Positions 8,863 through 21,532 of a DNA stretch of 23,909 bases are shown piece by piece. Location: the NCBI GenBank assembly GCA_036897485.1, contig JAYMTF010001360.1:1-23909 (forward strand), given 5' to 3'. A program made the position numbers and the translations under genes. This DNA is from Pelargonium nanum. Lineage: Eukaryota; Streptophyta; Magnoliopsida; Geraniales; Geraniaceae. Each line of letters opens with the position of its first letter. Within the stretch, counting starts at the first letter, position 1. Under the pieces are notes generated by a model that was given only the letters and a program-made list of their open reading frames with translations, was not told the origin of the DNA and did no database searches.

Positions 8863-11800
8863 TCAATCATTCTTTCCAGGACGTTTTAGCAATTTCAGGA
8901 CATTTTCATAAACAATGAATGTTATCGAAGAGGCAGGGACATTTTTCAAAATGTTAGGTGTAATGCCCTTGTAAAAACCTCGAAGACCCTCGAACCTGCA
9001 ACATTAAAGAAGATATCAGAATGCAAGTTATAGATGTTTATACAGTGAAAATATGAAATTTGTTTTAGCTTTTTAGCTCATGGATAAGTTCAAAGATGAA
9101 TCCTTCTACGCCTAGAGAAGGCCATCTGGTTAATCTGACCATCCACAGATTCAGCGTAAGGCATTATTTAGCTTTCCATAATTCACTTGGGAAAGAATAT
9201 AATTAAAGCTAATGTGGCTTTGAAAGATTCCAGAGACTTGTGGAATTGAAAAAAGGTATTAACCCCATTTGGCCATTTCTATTTCACTTGAATGGCAATT
9301 GAAAAATGAATACTAAAGTTGAAGCCTGAAGTTTAGTCTCACCTAGCAGTTTCTTTTACAACATGCCAGCTATCCACATATCTAGGTATTCCATCATTAC
9401 TAGGACGTTGCTGCAGGAGAAAACAGATTATGAAATCCCGCTAAAATACAAAACATGTGATAATGTAAGACTTAACTGATGATATATCACTGTATAAGAT
9501 GGAGTTGAGAAGGAGAATACAAGTGGAGTACCCAAACGAGTTATACTAAAGGATTCGTGTTGCTGATCACAGCCTATTTTAGGAAAAAGGCTTGGTTGTT
9601 GTAATATGAAAGACTAGTAACCTACAAGTTATGCAATTCTTCAATTGAAAATTTAATAGTTAGCACTAGGTGGAGTTAGTTATCCAAAGATCAAGCATCA
9701 CTACAACACCTTGGTTTCTTTTACTCAGTAAACTTAGACGAACTGGACAGTTCCATATATTTTGAGAGAGTATTTGAGAGTGCATGGTTTCTCATATACC
9801 TGCAACCGAGCTCGAATAACCTGTAAAGACAAAGTCACACATCCAAACAAGAAGCAATTATCAGCCTTTGGATTACAAACTGAAATGCATTGCTTGCAGC
9901 ACCAGAAAGATGCCTACCTGAAATGGATATGTGAGGAGAATGGCAGCAAGTTTAGAGGAACCCCCCAGAAAAGCATAATCAACTGAATTCTGTGCAAAAA
10001 TAAATGTTAAAAATAGCCACCTTACCAGTAAAAATAAAACAGAATTACAGGAGGATTTTTTTTTAGAAATGTAAAAAATGGAGTTGACATCTGTAACTCT
10101 GCATTGAAGAAGGTTCCTATCTACGGAGGATTTTTTTTAGAAAAGTTAAATATACTATGCTTTCTATTGATCTGTTCTGATTTGATTCTGTGCAGTTATT
10201 ATTAACAGACAATACTTGTATGCAGTATAGAGTATAGCAACGAAAATAAATGTCAACTAACATTTGCTTATTTTTTAGCTGGAAAAAATAGAAAAGCCTA
10301 CATGTTCTTGCTTTGTGCTTTAAAAACGGGTTTAGGGTTTAGGGTTTAGGGAAGTGCATTGGCTCTGCTTTCACCAAACACACTTTGCTTTGACAAGGAA
10401 AAACAATTTTCTTGCACACCTCCCTATCGTTTATGATTTAAGCCTGTTTTTTAATCAACACTGAACCAAGTCAATTACACTTCATTTTCAGTGCTTTCAG
10501 AACTTTAGGATACACTAAATTATCTATGTTTATCCCCAATGTAGTGCATCAAGAACTATTAAAGTGGTGAAAAATAAAAGAGTCCACATTGGTAAATAGT
10601 GAAAAGAATGAGCTACACATATAGGTGGAAGTCAAAACCTACTAACAAGGTTAACATTTTAGTATGGGAAACCCAAACCCTTGTACCTAAACCAAACCCA
10701 TCATATCATGTGAAATATTTTTTAATCTAGTTCATGTCTGTACTGGAAGAACAAGGGTTCGTGATCCAAACTTTTTTATTGGACTGCATAAACCTGGGGT
10801 CAAGTATTTCCTTATCTCACACAGAGAATCCTAACTAGTGAATGAAAATAATTTCCACGCAGCAAAGACAACTTCTATGTCAAGCTATAAATGAATGGGA
10901 ATGTTATAACATGGTCCAAAATGTGCATTTTTCAATCGTTTTGTGCCTCTTATTTCTTGAAACATGATTTTAGTTACTTACCAACAGTTTATCAGCACTT
11001 CCAGGATCCTGTTTGCCTCTTGTAGACTTGAAGTCAACAACAACTTTGCGAAGTTCCTCATATGCTGTAAATTGAACAGCGGCATGAGAAACCTGCTGAA
11101 ACAAAACATGCATCAGTCAGTTTCAACTAACATAAGAGCAAGGCAATTCTAAAATATAATATGCCAAATTTTATAGACATAAATCAAACTTTAGAGATCT
11201 AACTTTTAGTTAACTTACAACAACAAAAAGACTGAAGTTTACACTACCACCTTTTCATCCACATAAAAAAAAGAAAAAAAGAATCAAATTTAAATACATG
11301 TAATGAAGTTTTAGTGCCAAGAAATTCTATATATTTTACTTTTTTTTTATATACATAGAGAGAGAGAGAGAGAAATAACTTAATTGTATGGCACCAATAC
11401 AAGGATAGGAACTTAATTAGCAATGGAAATTCATATCATAATGATATTTTAGCTAGTATGCCAGTGTGCCATAAACAACTATAAAGGAGGACAGTAAACA
11501 TCTATAGTAAACAACATTGAGATAAAGAAGAATATTAGATGATATCACATGTCCAATTGATCATGTACTCTGATTTCTTTCAGACCCAACAGCTCAAAAT
11601 TATTTACAAAACAATAAAATTTAAAAGATGACATACTTAACGGCCACATGTTTTTATCAAAAAAAAAAAAACGGCCACATGTTGAATGTATGACTGTATG
11701 AGTGTATCAGCTCTGTGCACTTGTGCAGAGTAGTTCTTTACAGGGAAATAATAAATGTAAAATATATGATATAGTAAATAGGAGGACAGAAAAGGTAAAG

Positions 11801-14252
11801 GCAGTAACCTACTAGTATAAGGCTAGGAACAATTCCTTTATAAAGTGCAGTCCATCCTTCATCTCTCATTATAGTTCGAAAGGCATCTGAAACAAAAAAC
11901 ATTGCACAATTAGCAAACAGTAATCAATATAAGTAACAATTGAAAGTACGAAACCACCATAAGAAAAGGTTGTATGCCGAAGTACACAAAACCCAACACT
12001 GTAGGAAAAGGTCTGAATTTAAATTATTCAAGTTTCAACGTCTCTCATTAAGAAGTGCCCTCTAACTACATAAGGTTTGTCACCTAATATTTTTTATAAA
12101 CCCCAGTAATCACTGAGTGGATCAAATTACAAGGAAAGAACTATTCATAATTAAAAAATCCGCAGAAACAGCATCTAACCAAAGTATATAAGTGTTGAAG
12201 TTTTGACATCAATGCATGCTTTAATATCTTTGATGTTTTAGAGCTAAAATTGACATTACTCAGTATATAAAAGGATAACTCAAGGATTTATTAAGATCTG
12301 GAACATACCATAAAGTCCAGAATAAGGTCGAGTTTGATGAAGAGGAGTCTGAAGCTGCAATCTTGTTTTCACTAGCCAAAGTGGATTTGTGCAAAAAGAA
12401 ACCTGACAAAGCGACAAGGCTATTGTTAGCCAATCTATTCTGATTTTAATATTCATGTACAGAAAAGGCAGCCCAACGCACGAGGCTAGCATCTTCGGTG
12501 GGCCAACTTATCAGGAAAATTAGGCAGAACACCGAAATGGGTAGGCACACTGCTGTGCTGTAGATCACACACCCATGCTGCTTTACAAACTAAACCACAC
12601 TAAAGTGTGGTTCATCAAACACGCTCATGTGCGATGTCCCAACCCAGCCGCACAAACACAGCCTTCCCAAGCTAAATTATTAGAAGTTACACTCACCAAA
12701 GCACCTGCTTCTGCAGCAGAAGCAAGATGAAGACCTGGGCTCAGCTTATCTTCTCCATTTTTAGAATACCTTTGCTTAGCCCTGCCATAACTATAAACAA
12801 AACAAACATCTGGTTTAATTAATACAAAAATAATATCACTGAAACATATAAATTATGAATAAAGCAATACAAGGGACTGAGTTCTTTGACTTATTTCAAG
12901 AATTATATGCCCAAGAAAAAAAGAAGATATCACAGTATATTGTTTACACGAACACACTCATAAAGTTCAATCATTTTTATACTTAACCTATAAGAAACTA
13001 GATTCACAATCTACCCAAATTTTTAACTAGATGAATTAAATTTATAGCCTAAGTTTTCAACAATACATTACAATTTATTACTCGACATAAATTGGTAAAA
13101 TGGACAAGTAGATACTAATCACTGATCCTCGTACTAAACTGTAGACAAGCATTAAATTTGAGCTTACAAGAAAAAATATAAACCCCAAGAAAGAGTTGAT
13201 CCAAGCACAGCTGGATAGAAGCCAGCATACAGCCCCCTCAAACCCTGAAACGGAATTAATGCAGACATTGAATATAATACGCTAAACCATTTGATTCACA
13301 AAGAAAGAAAAGAGATATGTTAAGTTATAGTAGATGTAGAACCTGCCAAAGACAATGAAAATCTTTCACATTATGCCATCATCATGTTAACCATCTTTGC
13401 TACAAACCCTTAACAAGGTTGACTATGCCCGGATTATTACACGGATATCTAGCAAAGTAAAGGTACTGTTGCACTTCAACATGCATTTACAGCTCTACCT
13501 ACATTACAATCTCACCAAGTGAATCTTGTTTCATTTCTGGTATTAAGTTCAATAGCAGTTTCATAATGCTAACAAGTATTACTATACAGAACAAGCCCTT
13601 TTTTTTTTAAGTTCCAAGGTTTGCCGTCAACGGTAAGAACAACCAATTGGGCAATCTTGATAGCTTGCTCACACATGATTTGGTTATCAGAAAAGGAAAA
13701 CATCCAACATATCAAAAATATGCAATTTTGTCAACAATCCCTCATTCTCTCCAACTGCCAAACACGATCATAAGATAACCTATTTTCATAATTTCACCTG
13801 CTCATTAAAAAGAGCAAATTTCTCAGCGAAAATATAAATATGTGATAGTTGATGAATCAGTGATATGAATTCCTTATTTGCAGATGATTCGTTAGAGGTG
13901 TGGACAAAGCACTTTATGACAAATTAGCAAGCGATCTTATGTTTTGGCAGAGCAGCAGGGGAAAAAGGAAACATACCTCCAGACGAGCGATGGTGAAGAC
14001 GGCGTGGGCAGTGTTCTTGTAGGACGGAAGATTGGAAACTCGGCCATCGTTTACTGTTCCAAATCCAATCAATCTAATTATAGAAGCAAATAGACCATAA
14101 CAACAACAACACAGAGCAGAGACAGAGAGAAAACCTTGAAACCTAGTACGGACGACGTCGAGAGGGTGCATGGAAGCGACGGTGACAAATCCAGCGGCGG
14201 CACCGGCGGCAGCATTCTCCCATTGCCACTTCCCCGACTGCGACTGCGACAT
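8863..14252 (-). CDS. FOLT1: Folate transporter 1-like mitochondrial carrier family protein
   Basis: This membrane carrier closely resembles Arabidopsis FOLT1, reported to move folates across the chloroplast envelope. Eleven exons, in transcript order: 14252-14135, 14053-13977, 13244-13168, 12790-12697, 12402-12309, 11886-11813, 11092-10982, 9989-9918, 9820-9800, 9410-9343, 8995-8863. They sum to 939 nt, 312 aa (Arabidopsis about 308). Three carrier repeats are visible: HPLDVVRTRFQ (29-39), NPLWLVKTRLQ (128-138) and YPFQVIRARLQ (236-246). The Trp at 131 in place of the acidic residue of the second signature is typical of the folate/FAD/pyrimidine-nucleotide carrier branch. No cleavable transit peptide is evident, as is usual for such carriers. 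Exon 9 is a 21-nt microexon coding VIRARLQ, and intron 6 ends in a CAGCAG tandem acceptor. The start is the first in-frame ATG, followed by KWQWENAAAGAAAG as in relatives. Confidence 0.94.
10328..10351 (+). repeat. Interstitial telomere-type repeat (TTTAGGG, about 3 copies)
   Basis: The sequence reads GGG then three TTTAGGG units, inside intron 7 of the FOLT1-like gene. TTTAGGG is the plant telomere unit. Three copies may be a double-strand-break repair scar or a chance telobox-like motif. It is too short to imply a former chromosome end. Confidence 0.8.
11357..11373 (+). repeat. (AG)8 microsatellite
   Basis: A pure AG run sits after a poly-T and TATATA stretch within intron 6 of the FOLT1-like gene. 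It is an ordinary, probably length-polymorphic microsatellite. Confidence 0.9.
11639..11683 (+). repeat. Direct repeat flanking a poly(A) micro-insertion
   Basis: The 14-bp sequence aacggccacatgtt occurs at 11639-11652 and again at 11670-11683. Between them lie only TTTATC and a run of A. A target-site duplication of this length flanking an A tail is the signature of target-primed reverse transcription, so this may be an extremely 5'-truncated retroposon. Slippage or a repair duplication is the alternative. It lies in intron 6 of the FOLT1-like gene. Confidence 0.55.
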
Positions 14253-14704
14253 ATTGACCGAGGAATTTTTTACCTCATTGCTTTAATCTTTCTGATTTTC
14301 CCACTCGAAATGAATCAGCATCAACCTCAAGCTCCTCCCTTTCTTCTTCTTCTTCTATAGTCTCTAGTCAAGCTGGACACTCCAACGCTGTCGTTTTAAG
14401 GTAGGATCCACGGATTCGCTCCTCACCCAACGAATTCGAGCCGGATTTATTGGTAATCCGTGTCGGACTCGCGAATCAATTTATCACTTGAAAGGGCAAA
14501 AGTGTAATTTAGAAGATAAGACAAATACGGAAAACGAAACTGTACGGTGTGCAGTACTGGCCTTTGCCAGATATCCCATCCCATGGGAGCGACTTACATT
14601 TCTTGCACACAGTCGAGAGAGACAGACCCACCATTACCAGGAGCGAAAAAAAGAGAACTTTCTGCAACTAAGAGCTAGAATCACCATACCCAGAAACTCA
14701 CAGT
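14253..14704. promoter_or_regulatory. Shared bidirectional promoter region, FOLT1-like / PEARLI-4 gene
   Basis: Only 452 bp separate the two divergent start codons, and both 5' untranslated regions must lie inside. The stretch is richer in GC than the intergenic DNA elsewhere. It has a CTT repeat (14341-14357), which is GA-rich on the FOLT1 side, and no clear TATA box towards either gene. That architecture is typical of TATA-less housekeeping promoters. The assignment rests on spacing and composition only. Confidence 0.6.
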
Positions 14705-17301
14705 ATGGCCAGAGGAAGAGGTAGAAAGAGGAGAAGGGGAAGAAGCAACCGTGTGGCGCAGGCGAAGGAGGCGGAGCAACACAATGATGATATCACAGAG
14801 CCGTCTCGCAACTCCTCTGACCGCAGCGTCCGCCGGAAGGTGCCTCTCTTTCTCTCCTCACAAATATGCATGTAATTCTTTGGGTGTGCCTATTTTGGGT
14901 TCCATGATCATTCGGATTCTTGATTCTGGAGAAAGAGAGAGAGAAATGAGGGGGTTAAATGTGTTGAATTAGAAGTTTTCTTGTTGATTCTGGTTACATG
15001 GAGCGAGAAAAATGACTTCTTTATTCACTCTTACAATTCTTTTTGTTGGGTTGATGAGGGATTTGTGGGATCTCCTCGTTTGTTCTTAAGCAAAATGCTT
15101 TTTGGGTAAATAATGAAGAGGTAACATTGAGGATGAAAATCCACTTGGGAAATAGAATTATCATGGGGATTTTGAACGGAAAGATCATATATTTGATGGT
15201 GAATATATAGAACCCATGTCTATATGGAACAATTGTAAACAAATTTATGTTGCTACTACCTTGTTTGGTACCTAAGAAATGGAGTGTTAGGTTTAGGCTT
15301 AATGGATCAGTTGCACCAGAGAAGTTGGAAACAGGAAAGAGTTTATGTGGGAATTCCATTTTCCAGCACGCTTACTGTGGCTATGAGCTTCTTTTTAGTT
15401 GAGGCACATTGTGGTATAGGTTGGTTTGGTCTTCTCCTACCTGTAATTGTCAATTGGCCTTGAGCACAATCTGGGGAGGCCCCAATAGAGGAAGTAAAAT
15501 ATTTAGCAGTTTGTCTCCTCATTTACAGACTTCTATCTTGTCTTTGGCGTAGTGTATTGAGTTGCAGATGAAACTGATAGAGTCATTGTATTGGCATGAC
15601 TTGTCTAGGTTTCTGAGGCTTCAGTAAAGTTTATTTCCTATTCTTTTTTTTGGTTGAGGTTTCACTGTATGTGCTGCCTTTTTAATCAATCACTTAATTG
15701 GTCAAGTAATTATGGCCTGACATAGATCATTGGCTTGAATTTACTTCTAATAACATCTTGTATTCTGTTATTGATTTGTAACTGTTCAGTTCATGGATTA
15801 ATGTTTCTGCAGGTAGTTTCTAGGACATCCGTGGATTGCCTTTCTGGTTCCTCTGAGTATAGGGGTAAAATGACCGAAACAATCTCCGGTTCTCGTGCCT
15901 CATTAAGATTAGCGAGAAGGTGTAAAGAAATGGGGAACCTGAATGCCACCTTGCAGGCAGAAGCAGAAAATAAACGCATTCCAGGAATAATACTAGACAC
16001 TAACACGTCTGCTTCACGACTCCCCTCCAGAGTTCAGGAATTGGAAAACCAGTCATCTCCACTTTCAAATTCCAGGGAACAAATAGAGAATAGCCTTCAA
16101 TTGGTAGAAATCATTACCTTTTTTCCATTTTGCTTTTGAGGTTTTGTTGTCTGTATTTTAGGCTAGTAGTAATCTACGTATCATAAATCCATACCGCTTT
16201 TAATGAATGAACATATTCTACTTTTATTGTTCTGTATCATTCACCTTGTCTTGGTCTTCTTGGATGCCTTCAAGCCCTACCATTCTCTAAAAATTTCTGT
16301 TCATTTCACGGTCTTATGTACCACCATAATGAGGCTATTAATCTAAGTTACTTTTACAGGTGTTATATCAAGCTCCAATAGATACTTCACTTTCTTCTTT
16401 CGCATACCCAAGTCTACTTGCTAAAACAAATCCCTCAACCTCAAAACAAGTACAAAGTGGTGAAAATATTAGCAACAGCATGCTTGAAGAGGCTGTTTCT
16501 ATGGACACCCCAAATAGTGAAGCTTTTTCAAATGGTCAACATTGTTCTTCAGATGAATTGGTTCATCATCATGGATCCAAAAACTACACTGTTCCTCCTC
16601 ACTCAATACCTCTAAACCAAATCATTGGCAACAAACAACTACCAGTAGGGGAAAGTCTTGAAGGAAGTGACATGTCTATCAGTCTTAACCTGTCAGAGAT
16701 GGCTAATATGTGGAGTGATGATGCTTCTGATGGCACTGGGGTTAAGTTTCTTGGAACTTACTTGGTTATGGTCGAGGGATATCAAGTCAAGGAAGCATCA
16801 GCTCCAATACTGAGAGAGATTATTGCAAAGCATGGAGACATTGCCATGAACTGCATTTGCAAAAGGGCGGAGAGCCGTTCATATCTCTTAGAGATGGTAT
16901 GTGGCATCATCCGAACATTGCAAGAGAAAGATTTCAAAGAAATCACTGAAGAAGAGATAAAAACGTTACTTAATGTTGCTGACGATCTGAAAGGAGTTAA
17001 TCTAAGAGTTGATTGGCTCTATAACAGGCTAGATGAGATCTTTAAGGCAAAGCAGATGGTCAAGCAATGTCTTACCTTAAAAGAGGCGAATGATAACTAT
17101 ATTCGAGTCATCAAGGATATAAAGGGAGAATTGGAAGGATATAATGCGGAGATACAGGCCCTTCAAGAAAGAAAAAAGTCAAGTGAGGAGAAGCTGACTA
17201 TCGCCGAGGCTGAGGTTAATAGGATCAAGAAATGTGCACTGGAATTCAAGCCCTTTCTGATGCGCTTTTACCAAAGTTCAATGGTGACTGATTTGCTTTG
17301 A
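14705..17301 (+). CDS. PEARLI-4 domain protein with basic N-terminus
   Basis: Plant 'phospholipase-like (PEARLI 4)' proteins have no proven enzymatic role; the name is historical and function is unknown. Exons 14705-14839, 15813-16103 and 16360-17301 give 455 aa. Residues 1-14 (MARGRGRKRRRGRS) are AT-hook/NLS-like, suggesting a nuclear protein. Residues 46-270 are Ser/Asn-rich and probably disordered, with one short coiled-coil-like patch near 115-142. The PEARLI-4 domain starts near 270 (VKFLGTYLVMVEGYQV) and includes APILREIIAKHGDIA, RSYLLEMVCGIIRTLQ and LKGVNLRVDWLYNRLDEI. A heptad-rich coiled coil follows at about 373-433 and the tail is FKPFLMRFYQSSMVTDLL. The start is chosen because its ATG has A at -3 and G at +4 and exon 1 stays open to a donor in phase 0. 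Intron 1 (973 bp) holds nothing recognised. Confidence 0.85.
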
Positions 17302-18160
17302 TTACTCTTTTCATCCCTTCATCTCGTGCCACACAAGTTAGAGTGTTAGACTGAAAGATACTAGATACATAGTTAGACTTTTTATAATAGGATTAATGTT
17401 GAGCTGTTATAACAGCATTGACCATGAAACTCAGTTTGTCCTGAACCTCTTCTACTGATAGAGCTGTTTATTATGTCCAATAGGACATTTCATGTGTGTT
17501 TTCATATTCTCCCAAATTCCTTAGCTGAAAGCTAAACCAGATATCTTCTTTGTGCATGTGGTTTTGTTGAAGATAGAAGATCCTCTTTTACTTACTCGGG
17601 CATGGTGTTTCTGATTCCATGGGGGCTAAATCGTTAACTGGATGTAACTGAGTCTCTTGATTGATGTAAAGATGATTTCAGTTCTTGCTTATATTCTTTA
17701 TTCTCAGGTGAAAGATACAGTTTTTAAGAGCATTTGCTTTGTTGGAGGATTCTGTTCAAATGTTTGTTCCTTGGTATTTTGTTGGGTTGGAAGGCATATT
17801 GCGGGGGCAATTTGATGTATATATTCAATGAATTTTGCTACAGAATTGGTTTTAAATGGGGATGGTTGTGGTTTGTAATTTGTCTTTGTTATTTTCATAC
17901 TCTGTTTTGTTTCATTGATAATATATGCTAATGATGTTTTGAGCCTCAAACTTGCAAATATTTCTGCATTTCTTAAAACTGTTTCAAAGCAGCATGAACT
18001 GGAATGGCAGGGCACATTCAAGTTCACACTTTCTTTATTAATTATAGAAAATGATTACAGAATTTCCAGGAAGATACAAAATAGAAAATATAAGACATTA
18101 CACACATAAAATACATAGAAGATTACTAGTTCTTGTGACTTGATTATGTATATGCAACTC
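17302..18160. other. Convergent intergenic region, PEARLI-4 gene / peroxidase
   Basis: It contains the 3' untranslated regions of both flanking genes. An AATAAA on the minus strand (plus-strand tttatt at 18034-18039) lies about 122 bp after the peroxidase stop and is its likely polyadenylation signal. The plus-strand part is T-rich and I saw no gene in it. Confidence 0.6.
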
Positions 18161-19468
<1,308 letters not shown>

Positions 19469-19534
19469 TTAGCTAGCTTGCTATACAAGAAGATTGTACT
19501 ACTTGATTGATATGTTTAGAGAAGATTTTGAGAG

Positions 19535-19542
19535 TATTTATA
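19535..19542 (-). promoter_or_regulatory. TATA box of the peroxidase gene
   Basis: On the minus strand this reads TATAAATA, a perfect plant TATA box, about 82-90 bp before the ATG. That spacing leaves a leader of roughly 50 bp. It implies a regulated, TATA-dependent promoter, in contrast to the FOLT1-like/PEARLI-4 promoter. Confidence 0.75.
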
Positions 19543-20339
19543 GGGAAGACTTTGTGAAAAAAAGAGGAGGGAAGGGACAGAAAAGGTTATAATTAGAATG
19601 GGTAGTTGACTAGCTCTTGCAATGAAAGGAACTCATCAAGGTTGGAGTTGGTAGCTTTTGTTTTTGTCCAGTTGTGAGTTTACTAAATCAGCATAACAAT
19701 ATTGTGTAGTTAGTAAGCAAAACACTACTAGAATAAGTTTTTAGCTGAATATAGGGAAGCAAGGTTTTTGGTCTAGACTGTGAAAACTATGTTCAAACTG
19801 GCTATTTTGGGTTCTTATTCTTTACACTGAAGCATTTGGGTTTCTGATTGGTACATCCCATCTTCAAAAAAAGCCTTTGGAACCTAACAAGCATTTAATT
19901 AAGCTTTGCTTTCTTTCAGACAAGGAACTTTGTTTGTGCATTTTTCTGTACAGTCAATTTCATTTTTATAATAGGATCTCATGTTTCATATATGTTCTTT
20001 AAATTTGTTTTGCTAAAAAGATAGCGTTTGAATTAATATTTTTGGTGTGAATTCGAAAATGAGATTCTCATCGATGATGTTTAGATTGAAACCCTTATTT
20101 TTATTCATATTCCTTAAAAAAAAGTTGGTTTTCTTGAAAGATGGATGGAATGAAACTTTCATTCCTAAATTTTCTGAAACCACATGTGATCTGTATAGCC
20201 TCAAGTTTTGAAGTTGAATTGGGGTAAAGTAATTAATTGATTATATAATATTAAGCTACATTTAAAATTTTGAACTAGTTTATGAATTGGATATGATTTG
20301 GTGTGTAGAATTCTTAGCATTCCCATTGAGCTGATTATA

Positions 20340-20490
20340 AAATTTGATGTCTTTGAAGTGCATGCATCACTTGTGACTTATAAAATGGACCACAGCCAGA
20401 GAGGTCCTAATTAACTAGACAATTAATTGAAGCAGTCAATCATGTACAATTATTCAATGGAGTGGACTCACCTGCTCTGTTGACAAAAAT
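20340..20490. repeat. Dispersed duplicated segment, copy 1
   Basis: It shares with copy 2 the anchors CATGCAT..TTGTGACTT, AGTCAATCAT.TAC and GGAGTGGACTCAC..GCT.TGTTG.CAA, in the same order and orientation. Between the first two anchors copy 1 carries about 50 extra bases. The divergence indicates an old event. No coding frame is evident in this copy. Confidence 0.65.
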
Positions 20491-21447
20491 GGAGCTTCTA
20501 AAAATTAAAAGGCAAGCCATATAGTATATGTTACATGAGATTGAAAGGTTGAAGCATTCACATCATACATGACCAATTTTCTCAGCTTTCCTTTCAATCT
20601 AAGATTAACAACGAGACATTTGTTAATCCAAAATTGTGTGAAGTATGTTGTCACTTAATATATAAATGTGTTGTTTTTCTATAGGCTTAAGCTTTTAGAT
20701 TGACGTCAAGTTTATTATGATGTCATTTGGGTCTAGTGACTTGTCTTTGTAGTCTCTCTTTTGTATCCATGTGTAACATCTAACTGAACAAGTAAAGTCA
20801 TCAAATATATATTAGTGTAGTTCAATTCTAAAAATTCAGTCATATAAAGCTAACTTTAACACGCTCATACTGTCAAGTCAGCAAAATGAACCTAATAGAA
20901 ATTTTAGATTGTTCACAAAAAGTAAAATTGAAAAAACGATCCGTCGAATTTGTTAGAATTGTATAAGGGTAGTCTTACATGTTCATATTAAACATAAACT
21001 TTTTGAGCAACTAAATAATGTGTGCTAGTGCGTCGGTCCAAAAAAAAGAAAAAAACTAATACAACTAAAGGATTGGGAATATTAGGTTTGTGTTGCTATC
21101 CAATCCAATGAACACAAATAGGTGAAGTAGGCAAACCAACTCCTTTTTAGGGCTCTACTATTTCTTCCAATCCACAGTGGGAGCACATTTTTTAGCATAT
21201 CTTGTGCTATTAATATTTTCTCTGTTCATTGATCCTATAGTAGTTGTGTTGAACTTGCTTATATTATCCATCTTAATCTTCAATCAACTAATCAATAATT
21301 AACGCACCAACAACCATACCATGCATCCAACACAAATCAGTCACATGCAAAGCAATGCTTTTAGGGATAAATTGAGGGGAAATGGTGATGAATTTTGCTA
21401 CATAGATGAACTCTCTAATAGTTGGCAAATTTGGGATAAGACAATTA

Positions 21448-21486
21448 GGTAATTAACTAGTTCTTAAAAAAAGGTAATTAACTAGT
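21448..21486. repeat. 14-bp direct repeat flanking an A-rich micro-insert
   Basis: The sequence ggtaattaactagt occurs at 21448-21461 and again at 21473-21486, with period 25. Only a short TCTTAAAAAA-type spacer lies between. The arrangement matches that at 11639-11683: a target-site-like repeat, then a few bases ending in A, then the repeat again. Confidence 0.6.
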
Positions 21487-21532
21487 GATAATTGGTAGAT
21501 TGATTCGACAATTTCGAAAGATTAAAGTTAAG

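Noticed and set aside
14488-14724. An upstream plus-strand ATG frame of 78 codons before the PEARLI-4 gene.
   Set aside because: It ends within exon 1 in a different frame and is unlike any protein; the ATG at 14705 has better context and joins in phase to exon 2.
15021-15359. A 112-codon minus-strand open frame.
   Set aside because: It lies wholly within intron 1 of the PEARLI-4 gene, has no recognisable motif and is best explained as chance.
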